This document shows, one piece after another, positions 1-5,279 of a stretch of 5,517 bases of DNA. The DNA is taken from assembly GCA_002339745.1 (NCBI GenBank), contig DDKP01000004.1, forward strand, positions 4,989 through 10,505. The letters are read 5' to 3'. The notes beneath the pieces were generated by a model. That model was not told the origin of the DNA. It worked only from the letters and a program-made list of their open reading frames with translations, and did not search any database. Source of the DNA: Firmicutes bacterium UBA2595 (lineage in GTDB: Bacteria; Bacillota; Thermincolia; Thermincolales; UBA2595). Both the position numbers and the translations under genes were made by a program. How positions within the stretch are numbered: the first letter of the stretch is position 1; every line of letters begins with the position of its first letter.

Positions 1-525
1 GATGGGAACAATTTCGATTTTCAGGTTCATGTTGAGATCCTCAACCATCTTTTGCAGTACCAGTGCCTGTTGGGCATCTTTCTGCCCCAAAAACACGATG
101 TCCGGTTGAACAATATTAACAAGCTTCATTACTACTGTTGTAACGCCCCTGAAATGCCCGGGGCGGGATTTGCCGCATAATTTATCGGTGAGGTTTTCTA
201 CCTCCACAAAAGTTGAGTACCCCGTGGGATACATCTCCCTCACCGCCGGGGCAAAGACTGCGTCAACGCCTGCCGCTGCCGCCAAGGCCATATCCCTCTC
301 GAGATCTCTGGGATACTCTTCGTAATCCTCACCAACCCCAAACTGCAGCGGGTTTACAAAGATGCTGGCCACGACCAAACCTGTTTTCTTTTTAGCTTCC
401 CGCATCAAGGTCAGGTGACCTTCATGGAGGTACCCCATAGTAGGAACATAACCGATAGTTGTACCCCCGTAGCGTGTTTTCCCGACAAGGACCTTCATTT
501 CATTAATGCTTTGAATTAACTGCAT
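1..525 (-). CDS. panC: Pantothenate synthetase (pantoate--beta-alanine ligase), 3' end cut by window
   Basis: Joins pantoate and beta-alanine using ATP, through a pantoyl-adenylate, to give pantothenate; a cytosolic enzyme and the last step of vitamin B5 synthesis. The frame runs open from the ATG at 525 to base 1, giving 175 residues of a protein usually about 280 long. What is missing is the C-terminal part, starting just after a VPI that normally precedes the second ATP-binding segment. Family motifs are clear: PTMGYLHEGHLTL (28-40), with the HIGH-like HEGH that binds ATP; FVNPLQFG with a following YPRDLE; then KSRPGHFRGV; and GQKDAQQ, which contacts pantoate and ATP. The start is supported by GGAGG 4 nt upstream, inside the 19-nt gap after panB, so it is the distal gene of the panG-panB-panC unit. 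Nothing suggests decay. The identification is very secure. Confidence 0.97.
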   Translation of the reverse strand, partial: MQLIQSINEMKVLVGKTRYGGTTIGYVPTMGYLHEGHLTLMREAKKKTGLVVASIFVNPLQFGVGEDYEEYPRDLERDMALAAAAGVDAVFAPAVREMYPTGYSTFVEVENLTDKLCGKSRPGHFRGVTTVVMKLVNIVQPDIVFLGQKDAQQALVLQKMVEDLNMNLKIEIVPI

Positions 526-544
526 ATTTCCTCCAAATTGACAG

Positions 545-1375
545 TCAGTTATCGGATTGGTCTTCTTCCACCTGGAAACTGTGTTCGGGACCCGGAAATT
601 TTCCGGCCTTGACTTCATCTTTGTATTGAGTGACCGCGGCTACAATTTCACGGTGCAGGGAGGCATATCTTTTGACAAACTTTGGAGAGAGGTCCGAGTA
701 AAGACCCAGGAGGTCGTGAATGACCAAGACCTGCCCGTCACATGCAACCCCTGCCCCGATTCCGATGGTGGGAATATCAACGCGTTCGGTCACCATCTTG
801 GCCAGGGTTGCCGGAACGCATTCCAGGACTATGGCAAAGGCTCCCGCATCCTGTAAAGCCAGTGCGTTATTGATAATGATCCGGGAGGTTTCCTCGTCTC
901 TTCCCTGGACACGGTATCCCCCAAGCTTATTTATTGACTGGGGAGTTAATCCAAGGTGCCCCATAACAGGGATACCCGCGTCATTGATGGCTTTGATTGT
1001 ACAGGCTATCTCTCTTCCCCCCTCAAGTTTCACAGCATTGGCTCCGGCCTCCTGAAGGAAACGCCCCGCATTCCTGACACTTTCACTGACCGATATTTGA
1101 TATGACATGAACGGCATATCCGCCACTACGAGGGCATTTTTGGTCCCCCTTGACACTGCCTTGGTGTGAATTACCATGTCTTCCATGGTAACCGGCAGTG
1201 TTGAATTGTATCCCAGAAGTACCATGCCGAGAGAGTCTCCTACCAGCAGGACCTCAATCCCGGCCTGGTCAAGAAGCTTCGCGGTAGAATAGTCATAACA
1301 GGTAAGTACCGTGAACTTTTCCCCGCGCTGTTTCATTTCCTTAAGCTTGAGAGTGGTCACTTTACCGCCTGACAC
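545..1375 (-). CDS. panB: 3-methyl-2-oxobutanoate hydroxymethyltransferase (ketopantoate hydroxymethyltransferase)
   Basis: Transfers a hydroxymethyl group from 5,10-methylene-tetrahydrofolate to alpha-ketoisovalerate, making ketopantoate, the first committed step of pantothenate synthesis. It consumes a folate cofactor, a biochemical link to the fol genes upstream. The 276 residues match the family length. The TIM-barrel active site is complete: D47 in VGDSLG, D86 in VADMPF and E118 in KLEGG are the expected Mg2+/substrate ligands, E185 in LECVP is the expected catalytic acid, and H140 and IGIGAG (204-209) are also present. I chose the GTG at 1375 because GGGAGG lies 6 nt upstream and the protein then begins SGGKVTTLKLKEMK. 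The same frame stays open 33 codons further up, but that segment is the C-terminal coding region of the preceding gene read in another frame. The start overlaps that gene's stop by 14 nt, suggesting translational coupling. A GTG at 1360 is a less likely start. Confidence 0.97.
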   Translation of the reverse strand: MSGGKVTTLKLKEMKQRGEKFTVLTCYDYSTAKLLDQAGIEVLLVGDSLGMVLLGYNSTLPVTMEDMVIHTKAVSRGTKNALVVADMPFMSYQISVSESVRNAGRFLQEAGANAVKLEGGREIACTIKAINDAGIPVMGHLGLTPQSINKLGGYRVQGRDEETSRIIINNALALQDAGAFAIVLECVPATLAKMVTERVDIPTIGIGAGVACDGQVLVIHDLLGLYSDLSPKFVKRYASLHREIVAAVTQYKDEVKAGKFPGPEHSFQVEEDQSDN

Positions 1376-2252
1376 TTTTGTCCTCCCTTTCCCGGAAAAT
1401 ATTGAGCAGCTCTTCCGCGTCGTTGTTATCAATACTCCCCTTCTCCACGGCAACCCGGATAGTGTACCGCCCAAGAACCTTGTAGAGCTGTGCTAAGTCA
1501 GAGTCCAGCCTTTCTATAGCTTCCAGGTGTTTCACCAGGGTATTTCCATCCCCTCTCGCCACCGGACCCGTTAAAGCTTGAACCGGTCCCAAAGACTCTA
1601 TATTGGCCAGGGTACCCCTGATTAGCGGCATCAATGCATTTACGGCCTGCTGTGTCGACATTCCCATATATTTATATATGCTGACGGCAAAGTGGAGCAG
1701 GGATACCAGGTAGTTGGAAGCGACGCACGCACCTAGATGATAAAGAGGTTTGTCCTCTTTTTTCATCATAAACGGCTTGCCTTCAAGATCCTTTATAATT
1801 TGAAACGCCACCTCTGAAGCTCTTTCATCGCCCTGGAAGGCAAACAATGAACCTTTAAGATTAGAGACAGCCTTTTCCACGCTGGCAAAAGCCTGTAAAG
1901 GATGGATGGCGCCTATTATTCCTCCTCTTTCTTTCAGCGGGCTGAGAATGTCAGCCGGTAAAGCGCCACTAAAGTGAAAAAATACCTGGTTTTCTCTAAC
2001 CATTCCCGATTCAGCCAATTGCCGGGCCACCCCTTCCAGCTCCCGGTCCGGCGTTGCCAGTAAAACAACTTCACCTTGATTCAATAGGTGTTCAGGCTTG
2101 GAAGAGCAGGTGCAGCCCAGTCTCTCGGCCAGCCTGGAAGCCGATAGCCCGGTTTTTGAGCATACACCGGTAATGGTATGCCCTTTTCCCTGTAACAGCA
2201 GGGCTAAAGCAGAACCCACAACCCCTGTGCCTACGACTGCTACCCTGAACAT
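1362..2252 (-). CDS. panG: Rossmann-fold/DUF2520 oxidoreductase, probable PanG-type ketopantoate reductase
   Basis: Predicted to reduce ketopantoate to pantoate with NAD(P)H, the step between PanB and PanC. In the 296 residues an N-terminal Rossmann domain carries VAVVGTGVVGSALALLL with GTGVVG at 8-13. The second strand ends VCSK (30-33), with no acidic residue there, which favours NADPH. LLATPDREL (64-72) and HFSGALPADIL (93-103) complete the domain. The helical C-terminal part has DUF2520 hallmarks: GAIHPLQAFAS (114-124), YHLGACVASNYLVSLL (171-186) and ALTGPVARGD (226-235). This is not the classic PanE (ApbA) C-terminal domain. I recall this protein type being described as PanG, an alternative ketopantoate reductase in Francisella with relatives in Enterococcus and Clostridioides. 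The ATG at 2252 follows AAAGGAG by 8 nt; the open frame continues upstream to 2315 but has no family sequence there. First gene of the pan unit. Family is certain; the specific substrate is inferred from position. Confidence 0.85.
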   Translation of the reverse strand: MFRVAVVGTGVVGSALALLLQGKGHTITGVCSKTGLSASRLAERLGCTCSSKPEHLLNQGEVVLLATPDRELEGVARQLAESGMVRENQVFFHFSGALPADILSPLKERGGIIGAIHPLQAFASVEKAVSNLKGSLFAFQGDERASEVAFQIIKDLEGKPFMMKKEDKPLYHLGACVASNYLVSLLHFAVSIYKYMGMSTQQAVNALMPLIRGTLANIESLGPVQALTGPVARGDGNTLVKHLEAIERLDSDLAQLYKVLGRYTIRVAVEKGSIDNNDAEELLNIFREREDKSVRR

Positions 2253-2295
2253 ATAGAATTCTCCTTTATAGAAGACTCTGCCTGAACGAAGAAAT

Positions 2296-2355
2296 AAAAA
2301 ACCCCCGGACAACATCCGAAAGGCTCATTCGTAAAAAAACTAACTGTACCTTCCG
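2296..2355 (-). promoter_or_regulatory. Possible transcription attenuator in the pan leader
   Basis: Read as minus-strand RNA, CUUUCGGA (2322-2315) can pair with UCCGGGGG (2309-2302) around the loop UGUUG, followed by U6 (2301-2296). Three of the eight pairs are G-U, so this intrinsic terminator would be weak. Upstream, CGGAAGGU (2355-2348) can pair with GCCUUUCG (2324-2317), which contains most of the terminator's 5' arm. The two pairings exclude each other, the layout expected of an antiterminator/terminator switch about 45 nt before the panG start. The loop of the alternative fold contains U7 (2339-2333). I do not recognise a known riboswitch or T-box. The pairings are seen in the sequence; regulation is inference. 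Confidence 0.4.
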
Positions 2356-2371
2356 TCTCGGTCCCTGCGGC

Positions 2372-2388
2372 TCCAAGCGGGTCTTGGA
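2372..2388 (-). repeat. Short perfect inverted repeat in the pan leader
   Basis: TCCAAG and CTTGGA form a 6-bp stem around a 5-nt loop (ACCCG on the minus strand). It sits between the terminator behind folK and the candidate attenuator, so it may be one helix of a structured leader RNA or a small operator. There is no U-tract after it, so it is not itself a terminator. A six-base arm can occur by chance. Confidence 0.35.
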
Positions 2389-2418
2389 AAATATTTGTTA
2401 AACCCTGAGAGTTTATGT

Positions 2419-2456
2419 AAAAAATCCGGTGCAGTTCCGACATGGATACTGCCCGA
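2419..2456 (-). terminator. Rho-independent terminator behind folK
   Basis: Minus-strand RNA from 2456 reads UCGGGCAGU, then a loop region, then ACUGC-A-CCGG and an A followed by U6. Pairing is UCGG with CCGG (one U-G pair) and GCAGU with ACUGC, with one bulged A on the 3' arm. A further UCC/GGA helix extends the stem inward to a 5-nt loop (AUGUC). The result is about 12 pairs followed directly by a U-tract, starting 9 nt past the folK stop. It should separate folate from pantothenate transcription, fully or partly. It could also work as the first element of a regulated leader. Confidence 0.7.
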
Positions 2457-2465
2457 TAAATAATT

Positions 2466-2960
2466 TTACCATATTTTTTGTTGAATGCAAATGTATTTTT
2501 TCTGATTTATCAGTAAATTGGTGGCCTCATCAATCGTCCGGCCGTCCGGGAAAACCGCATTGCCGGCAATTTCCGCAAGGGGGACCATCACAAAAGCCCT
2601 TTCCTCCATGCGTGGATGCGGAACAGTGAGATCCCGGGTCTCTATCCGGCAGCGGTCATAAAGCAGGATGTCCAGGTCAATGGTCCTCGGCCCCCACATC
2701 ACATTTCTTACCCTGCCCAGGCGGTTTTCGATTTCCTGGAGAACCTCCAACAGCTGCTGCGGGGACAATTCCGTACCGATTTCCGCCACGCAATTGTAAA
2801 ACCAGGGCTGGTCTTCGTAACCTACGGGCTCTGTCAGGTATAACGATGAAACGGCCTTCACCGTTATTCCTTCAGCCGCGTGCATCAACTCCAGGGCTTT
2901 TCTGATATTGTCCACCGGCTCACCCTGGTTAGAGCCCAGGCCGATGTATGCGCGGGCCAT
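2466..2960 (-). CDS. folK: 2-amino-4-hydroxy-6-hydroxymethyldihydropteridine pyrophosphokinase (HPPK)
   Basis: Transfers pyrophosphate from ATP to 6-hydroxymethyl-7,8-dihydropterin, giving the substrate that FolP condenses with p-aminobenzoate. The 164 residues match the usual 155-170. Motifs: the N-terminal AYIGLGSNQGEP (4-15); TEPVGYEDQPWFYNCV (43-58), which forms part of the pterin pocket; the HPPK signature WGPRTIDLDILLY (89-101), with the two Mg2+-binding aspartates D95 and D97; and VPHPRMEERAFVMVPL (113-128), including H115 and R121. The ATG at 2960 shares one base with the folB stop (TGATG), pointing to translational coupling. A TTG one codon earlier is also possible but less likely. 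Last gene of the fol run, with a strong terminator just beyond. The final dozen residues (KKYICIQQKIW) are not family-conserved and look like an ordinary variable tail. Confidence 0.97.
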   Translation of the reverse strand: MARAYIGLGSNQGEPVDNIRKALELMHAAEGITVKAVSSLYLTEPVGYEDQPWFYNCVAEIGTELSPQQLLEVLQEIENRLGRVRNVMWGPRTIDLDILLYDRCRIETRDLTVPHPRMEERAFVMVPLAEIAGNAVFPDGRTIDEATNLLINQKKYICIQQKIW

Positions 2961-3328
2961 CAAGCCTTGAGACCCCTTACAATTTCACAACCCATGTAGT
3001 CAAAGATACCGCTGATAGGAGCGTGAGGCTTGCGGACTCTCACCGTAACCTGATCAATCCGGTAAGTTGAAAGCACCTGCTGAGCTATAGCCTCGGCCAA
3101 AGCTTCAATGAGGTTGAAAGTCTTTTGTGTTACTATGCCCTTTACAGTGGAGTAAACGTCTGCATAATTGGGCAGGTGGGTTATGTCATCGGTGGCCCCG
3201 GCCCGTCTGAGGTCAAGACTCAATTCAACGTCAATAATAAATTTCTGTCCCATAGATTTTTCCTCAGGAAATACCCCGTGTTTTCCATAAAACTGCATTC
3301 CTGCAAGAATAATCTTATCCTTCCCCAT
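2960..3328 (-). CDS. folB: Dihydroneopterin aldolase
   Basis: Cleaves 7,8-dihydroneopterin to 6-hydroxymethyl-7,8-dihydropterin and glycolaldehyde, supplying FolK. It is 122 residues, the normal size for this tunnel-fold enzyme, which assembles as a ring of subunits. Visible active-site features: FYGKHGVFPEEK (13-24) with E22; LPNYADVY (52-59) with Y55; NLIEALAEAIA (72-82) with E75, which anchors the pterin; and VRVRKPHAPI (96-105), with K100 as the expected catalytic lysine. The ATG at 3328 lies one base past the folP stop and is preceded by a run of GGAGG repeats that also encode the end of FolP. It overlaps folK by one base. This packing indicates coordinated expression of folP, folB and folK. 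Confidence 0.97.
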   Translation of the reverse strand: MGKDKIILAGMQFYGKHGVFPEEKSMGQKFIIDVELSLDLRRAGATDDITHLPNYADVYSTVKGIVTQKTFNLIEALAEAIAQQVLSTYRIDQVTVRVRKPHAPISGIFDYMGCEIVRGLKA

Positions 3329-3329
3329 G

Positions 3330-4523
3330 TTACCTCCTCCTCCTTACCATGGCGTCAGTCATCCTGGCCACCCGTGCCATCTCTTTAATATCATGCACCC
3401 TGACAATGTCTGCTCCCTGGGCTATACCGAAAGCCACTGTTGCTGCCGTACCTTCAACCCGATCAGTTACCGGCAGGTTCAGTGTGTTCCCGATCATGGA
3501 TTTTCTCGACGTTCCCAGGAGGATAGGATACCCCAGCGTTTTAAATTCCCAGAGCCGGCGCATTACTTCCAGATTCTGGTCAGTATCCTTGCCGAACCCG
3601 ATTCCCGGGTCAATGATTATGTTTTCCCGTGCGACACCGGCTGCCATAGCCCTGGCAGCACTTTCCTGAAGGGAAGCCAGGATATCGTCCATCATGCTGT
3701 TGTATTCCGTTCCTTTTTGGTTATGCATCAGGATAAGAGGCACATCGTCATAGCCGGCAACCACACTGGCAATTTCCGGGTCGGCTTTCAACCCCCAGAC
3801 ATCGTTAATGATATGGGCGCCTGCTTCTAATGCCTGCCTCGCTACTTCAGCCTTGTAAGTGTCGACGGAAATAGGTACATCTATCTCCATGACCAACCGC
3901 TCTAAAACCGGCATCACCCGCTCCAGTTCCTCCTCCAATGGTACCGGAGTAGCTGTAGGCCTTGTGGATTCCCCGCCCACATCAATAATATCAGCCCCCT
4001 GCTCCACCATTTCCAGTGCATGCCGAACAGCGGCGTCCAGGTCAAAGAACCTGCCCCCATCGGAGAACGAATCGGGTGTCACATTAAGGATACCCATGAT
4101 GACGGTACGCTCGCCCAGGGGAACCTGGTAACCGCGGCAGTTCAAGCCGGTTGTCCGGCAGGTCCCTTCCAGGTTATTGAGGGTCTGACAAAGTAAATCC
4201 GCCAGCCGGGCAAGACCGAACGGCTGAGCCTTCAACTTGGTGATCAGCCTGTTGAACTGTTTCACCGTACCCATCAACAGGACATCGGTTTTATCTGCCG
4301 AAAAGTTGCCGACTGCCCTGCTGACCGCCGCTTCTCCTCCTTTGGACAGCATTTCCTGTTTTAAGATTATCGCAGCCTTGGTAGAAACGTTTTCTACTTT
4401 TATGACACGGTGCACCGCCTTGGTTTTCATTATGTTGATGCCGGGGTCGTCAACCCCTATGAGGGCCAGTTCCTTGTTGGCCTGAGCCGCATCGTCTATC
4501 CTGATTGCCCGGACTCTAAACAC
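3330..4523 (-). CDS. folP: Dihydropteroate synthase with long N-terminal extension
   Basis: Condenses the pyrophosphorylated hydroxymethyldihydropterin with p-aminobenzoate to make dihydropteroate; this is the sulfonamide target. The DHPS TIM barrel fills roughly residues 139-397: MGILNVTPDSFSDGG (143-157), DVGGESTRP (181-189), SVDT (219-222), INDVWG, LILMHNQKG, IIDPGIGFGK (303-312), GTSRKS (337-342, with the phosphate/PABA-binding Ser-Arg-Lys) and RVHD (375-378). Before it lie about 135 residues absent from compact DHPS such as that of E. coli (about 280 aa). This part has predicted alpha/beta character and ends in a segment rich in LITKLKAQPFGLARLADLL. I recall 390-410-residue forms in clostridia, so it is probably a lineage trait rather than a misassembly. 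I chose the GTG at 4523 because GGGAGG lies 9 nt upstream; the TTG at 4547 has no comparable site. The C-terminus is four arginines whose codons double as the folB ribosome binding site. Confidence 0.95.
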   Translation of the reverse strand: MFRVRAIRIDDAAQANKELALIGVDDPGINIMKTKAVHRVIKVENVSTKAAIILKQEMLSKGGEAAVSRAVGNFSADKTDVLLMGTVKQFNRLITKLKAQPFGLARLADLLCQTLNNLEGTCRTTGLNCRGYQVPLGERTVIMGILNVTPDSFSDGGRFFDLDAAVRHALEMVEQGADIIDVGGESTRPTATPVPLEEELERVMPVLERLVMEIDVPISVDTYKAEVARQALEAGAHIINDVWGLKADPEIASVVAGYDDVPLILMHNQKGTEYNSMMDDILASLQESAARAMAAGVARENIIIDPGIGFGKDTDQNLEVMRRLWEFKTLGYPILLGTSRKSMIGNTLNLPVTDRVEGTAATVAFGIAQGADIVRVHDIKEMARVARMTDAMVRRRR

Positions 4524-4561
4524 CTGTCCACTCCTCCCAAGTCGCAAGTTATGTCTTTTTG

Positions 4562-5083
4562 TCAGTAGATCAACATTCTGCGGCCTGTCTCCATTTCGTC
4601 AAACTTGTAACATTCGTCGCGGGTTGCGCACCGGGAACATATCCTGGAAAGGTTATCCGCCATGTACAAGTGTTCCCCCAGCAGGGACATGTTATCTGTC
4701 ATTCGCCGGTGTTCCCTGATCCCGGTAGTTATAACGTTTATTTCACTATCGTTAAAACCGGTATTAGCCAGCATTTCCACCGCCAGTCCGGCGCTTACAT
4801 CCGCATGGTCCTCACCCGTGTCATACTGCTTCCAGCGGCCGATGTCGTGCAGGAGCGCCGCAGCATAGATAAGCTCTTTGGCCAGCTTAAGGTTTAGGTT
4901 GTTCTCTTCCATGAACTTCTTGATGGCCCCGCTCTCCAGCATCAGGATGTATGTGATGCGGGCCACATCGACAAAATGCTGGAAGTTATGCCGGCAAAAC
5001 TTTCTGTCTTCCTCCCTGGCATCGATTTTAGCCATGCACTCCGTGTAAAACGTGTCTTCTAAAATAGATTCAACTCTGGTCAA
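4562..5083 (-). CDS. HD-domain metal-dependent phosphohydrolase in the folate operon
   Basis: A 173-residue protein of the HD superfamily, whose members hydrolyse phosphate mono- and diesters with bound metal. The metal-site pattern is present: H32 (or H36) in CRHNFQHFVDVAR, H79-D80 in AALLHDIGRW, H93 in EDHADVSAGLA, H125 in IREHRR and D143 in YMADNLSRICS. The C-terminal part has C149-x2-C152-x5-C158, suggesting an extra metal site or redox cysteines. No signal peptide or membrane segment is seen, so it is cytosolic. It lies first in the fol run, 38 nt upstream of folP, which suggests a folate role. An obvious candidate is removing phosphate from dihydroneopterin phosphates, by analogy with MptB, an archaeal HD enzyme acting on dihydroneopterin cyclic phosphate. 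That is inference; a general nucleotide phosphatase is the alternative. I chose the TTG at 5083, with GGAAGGGG upstream; the next ATG (codon 17) has GGAG only 3 nt away and would trim the N-terminal helix. Confidence 0.85.
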   Translation of the reverse strand: MTRVESILEDTFYTECMAKIDAREEDRKFCRHNFQHFVDVARITYILMLESGAIKKFMEENNLNLKLAKELIYAAALLHDIGRWKQYDTGEDHADVSAGLAVEMLANTGFNDSEINVITTGIREHRRMTDNMSLLGEHLYMADNLSRICSRCATRDECYKFDEMETGRRMLIY

Positions 5084-5115
5084 GGGGACCCCTTCCCCCC
5101 CATTACCTTTAAATA

Positions 5116-5121
5116 ATTATA
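5116..5121 (-). promoter_or_regulatory. Candidate -10 box for the folate operon
   Basis: The minus strand has an exact TATAAT in an AT-rich stretch 33 nt upstream of the HD gene's TTG start, giving a plausible short leader. No good -35 hexamer lies 16-18 nt before it; the bases there (AAGTAT) are poor. The assignment therefore rests on the -10 box and location alone. A second TATGAT at 5141-5136 also lacks a -35. Confidence 0.25.
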
Positions 5122-5222
5122 GTTTGCTTAGCAGTATCATACTTTATTAGACACAATCTTTAGAAATCCTGCTGTCATACGGAAAAGATCATGAATGGGT
5201 ATGGAAAAAGGAGGATTTGTCC

Positions 5223-5279
5223 GTGTATTTGTTGAATAGCTTAGCAATGGCAGGCCTGTTCCGGGGGATAATCGAATGA
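5223..5279 (+). CDS. Possible 18-codon ORF coupled to the RusA-like gene
   Basis: A GTG at 5223 has AGGAGG (5209-5214) 8 nt upstream, the best ribosome binding site on the plus strand of this region. It opens a frame of 18 residues, MYLLNSLAMAGLFRGIIE, ending in a TGA that overlaps the next gene's ATG as ATGA. The frame is also open upstream to 5151 but has no ATG there. The peptide is largely hydrophobic and I do not recognise it. It could be a leader peptide that delivers ribosomes to the weakly preceded downstream start, or the tail of a decayed gene. The good site and the overlap argue for translation; the short length argues for caution. Confidence 0.35.
   Translation: MYLLNSLAMAGLFRGIIE

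Noticed and set aside
213..395. 60-codon plus-strand open frame opposite panC
   Set aside because: Pro/Arg-rich low-complexity translation antisense to conserved PanC motifs.
557..1055. Plus-strand open frames opposite panB
   Set aside because: Antisense to the highly conserved PanB coding region, without a ribosome binding site or recognisable product.
2391..2424. Promoter for the pan unit (TTTACA then ACAAAT at 17 nt)
   Set aside because: The -35-like box lies within the terminator U-tract region and the -10 matches only three of six positions, so it is too weak to list.
2240..2443. 67-codon minus-strand open frame in the folK-panG gap
   Set aside because: Its start lies inside the terminator loop, it has no ribosome binding site, it runs into panG out of frame, and its sequence resembles no protein family. 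The RNA structures explain the region better.
2253..2465. T-box or known riboswitch before panG
   Set aside because: UUGGAGCCGC near 2385 loosely recalls the T-box UGGNACCGC, but the conserved AGGGUGG context is absent and the terminator does not pair with it. No other known aptamer core was recognised.
3327..3830. 167-codon plus-strand open frame opposite folP
   Set aside because: It lies antisense to a securely identified gene and is rich in His, Cys and Pro with no family pattern; a shadow of folP codon use.
5080..5103. Tiny minus-strand ORF (ATG at 5103, 7 residues) before the HD gene, or an in-frame upstream start lost through an error in the G7 run
   Set aside because: The ribosome binding site is poor (AAAGG only 2 nt from ATG) and the TTG at 5083 gives a complete-looking HD protein. 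An indel in the homopolymer cannot be judged without reads.
5191..5239. Short plus-strand ORFs starting at ATG 5191, 5195 and 5201
   Set aside because: Only 12-14 codons, with no ribosome binding site before them; the AGGAGG in this stretch lies inside them and serves the GTG at 5223 better.
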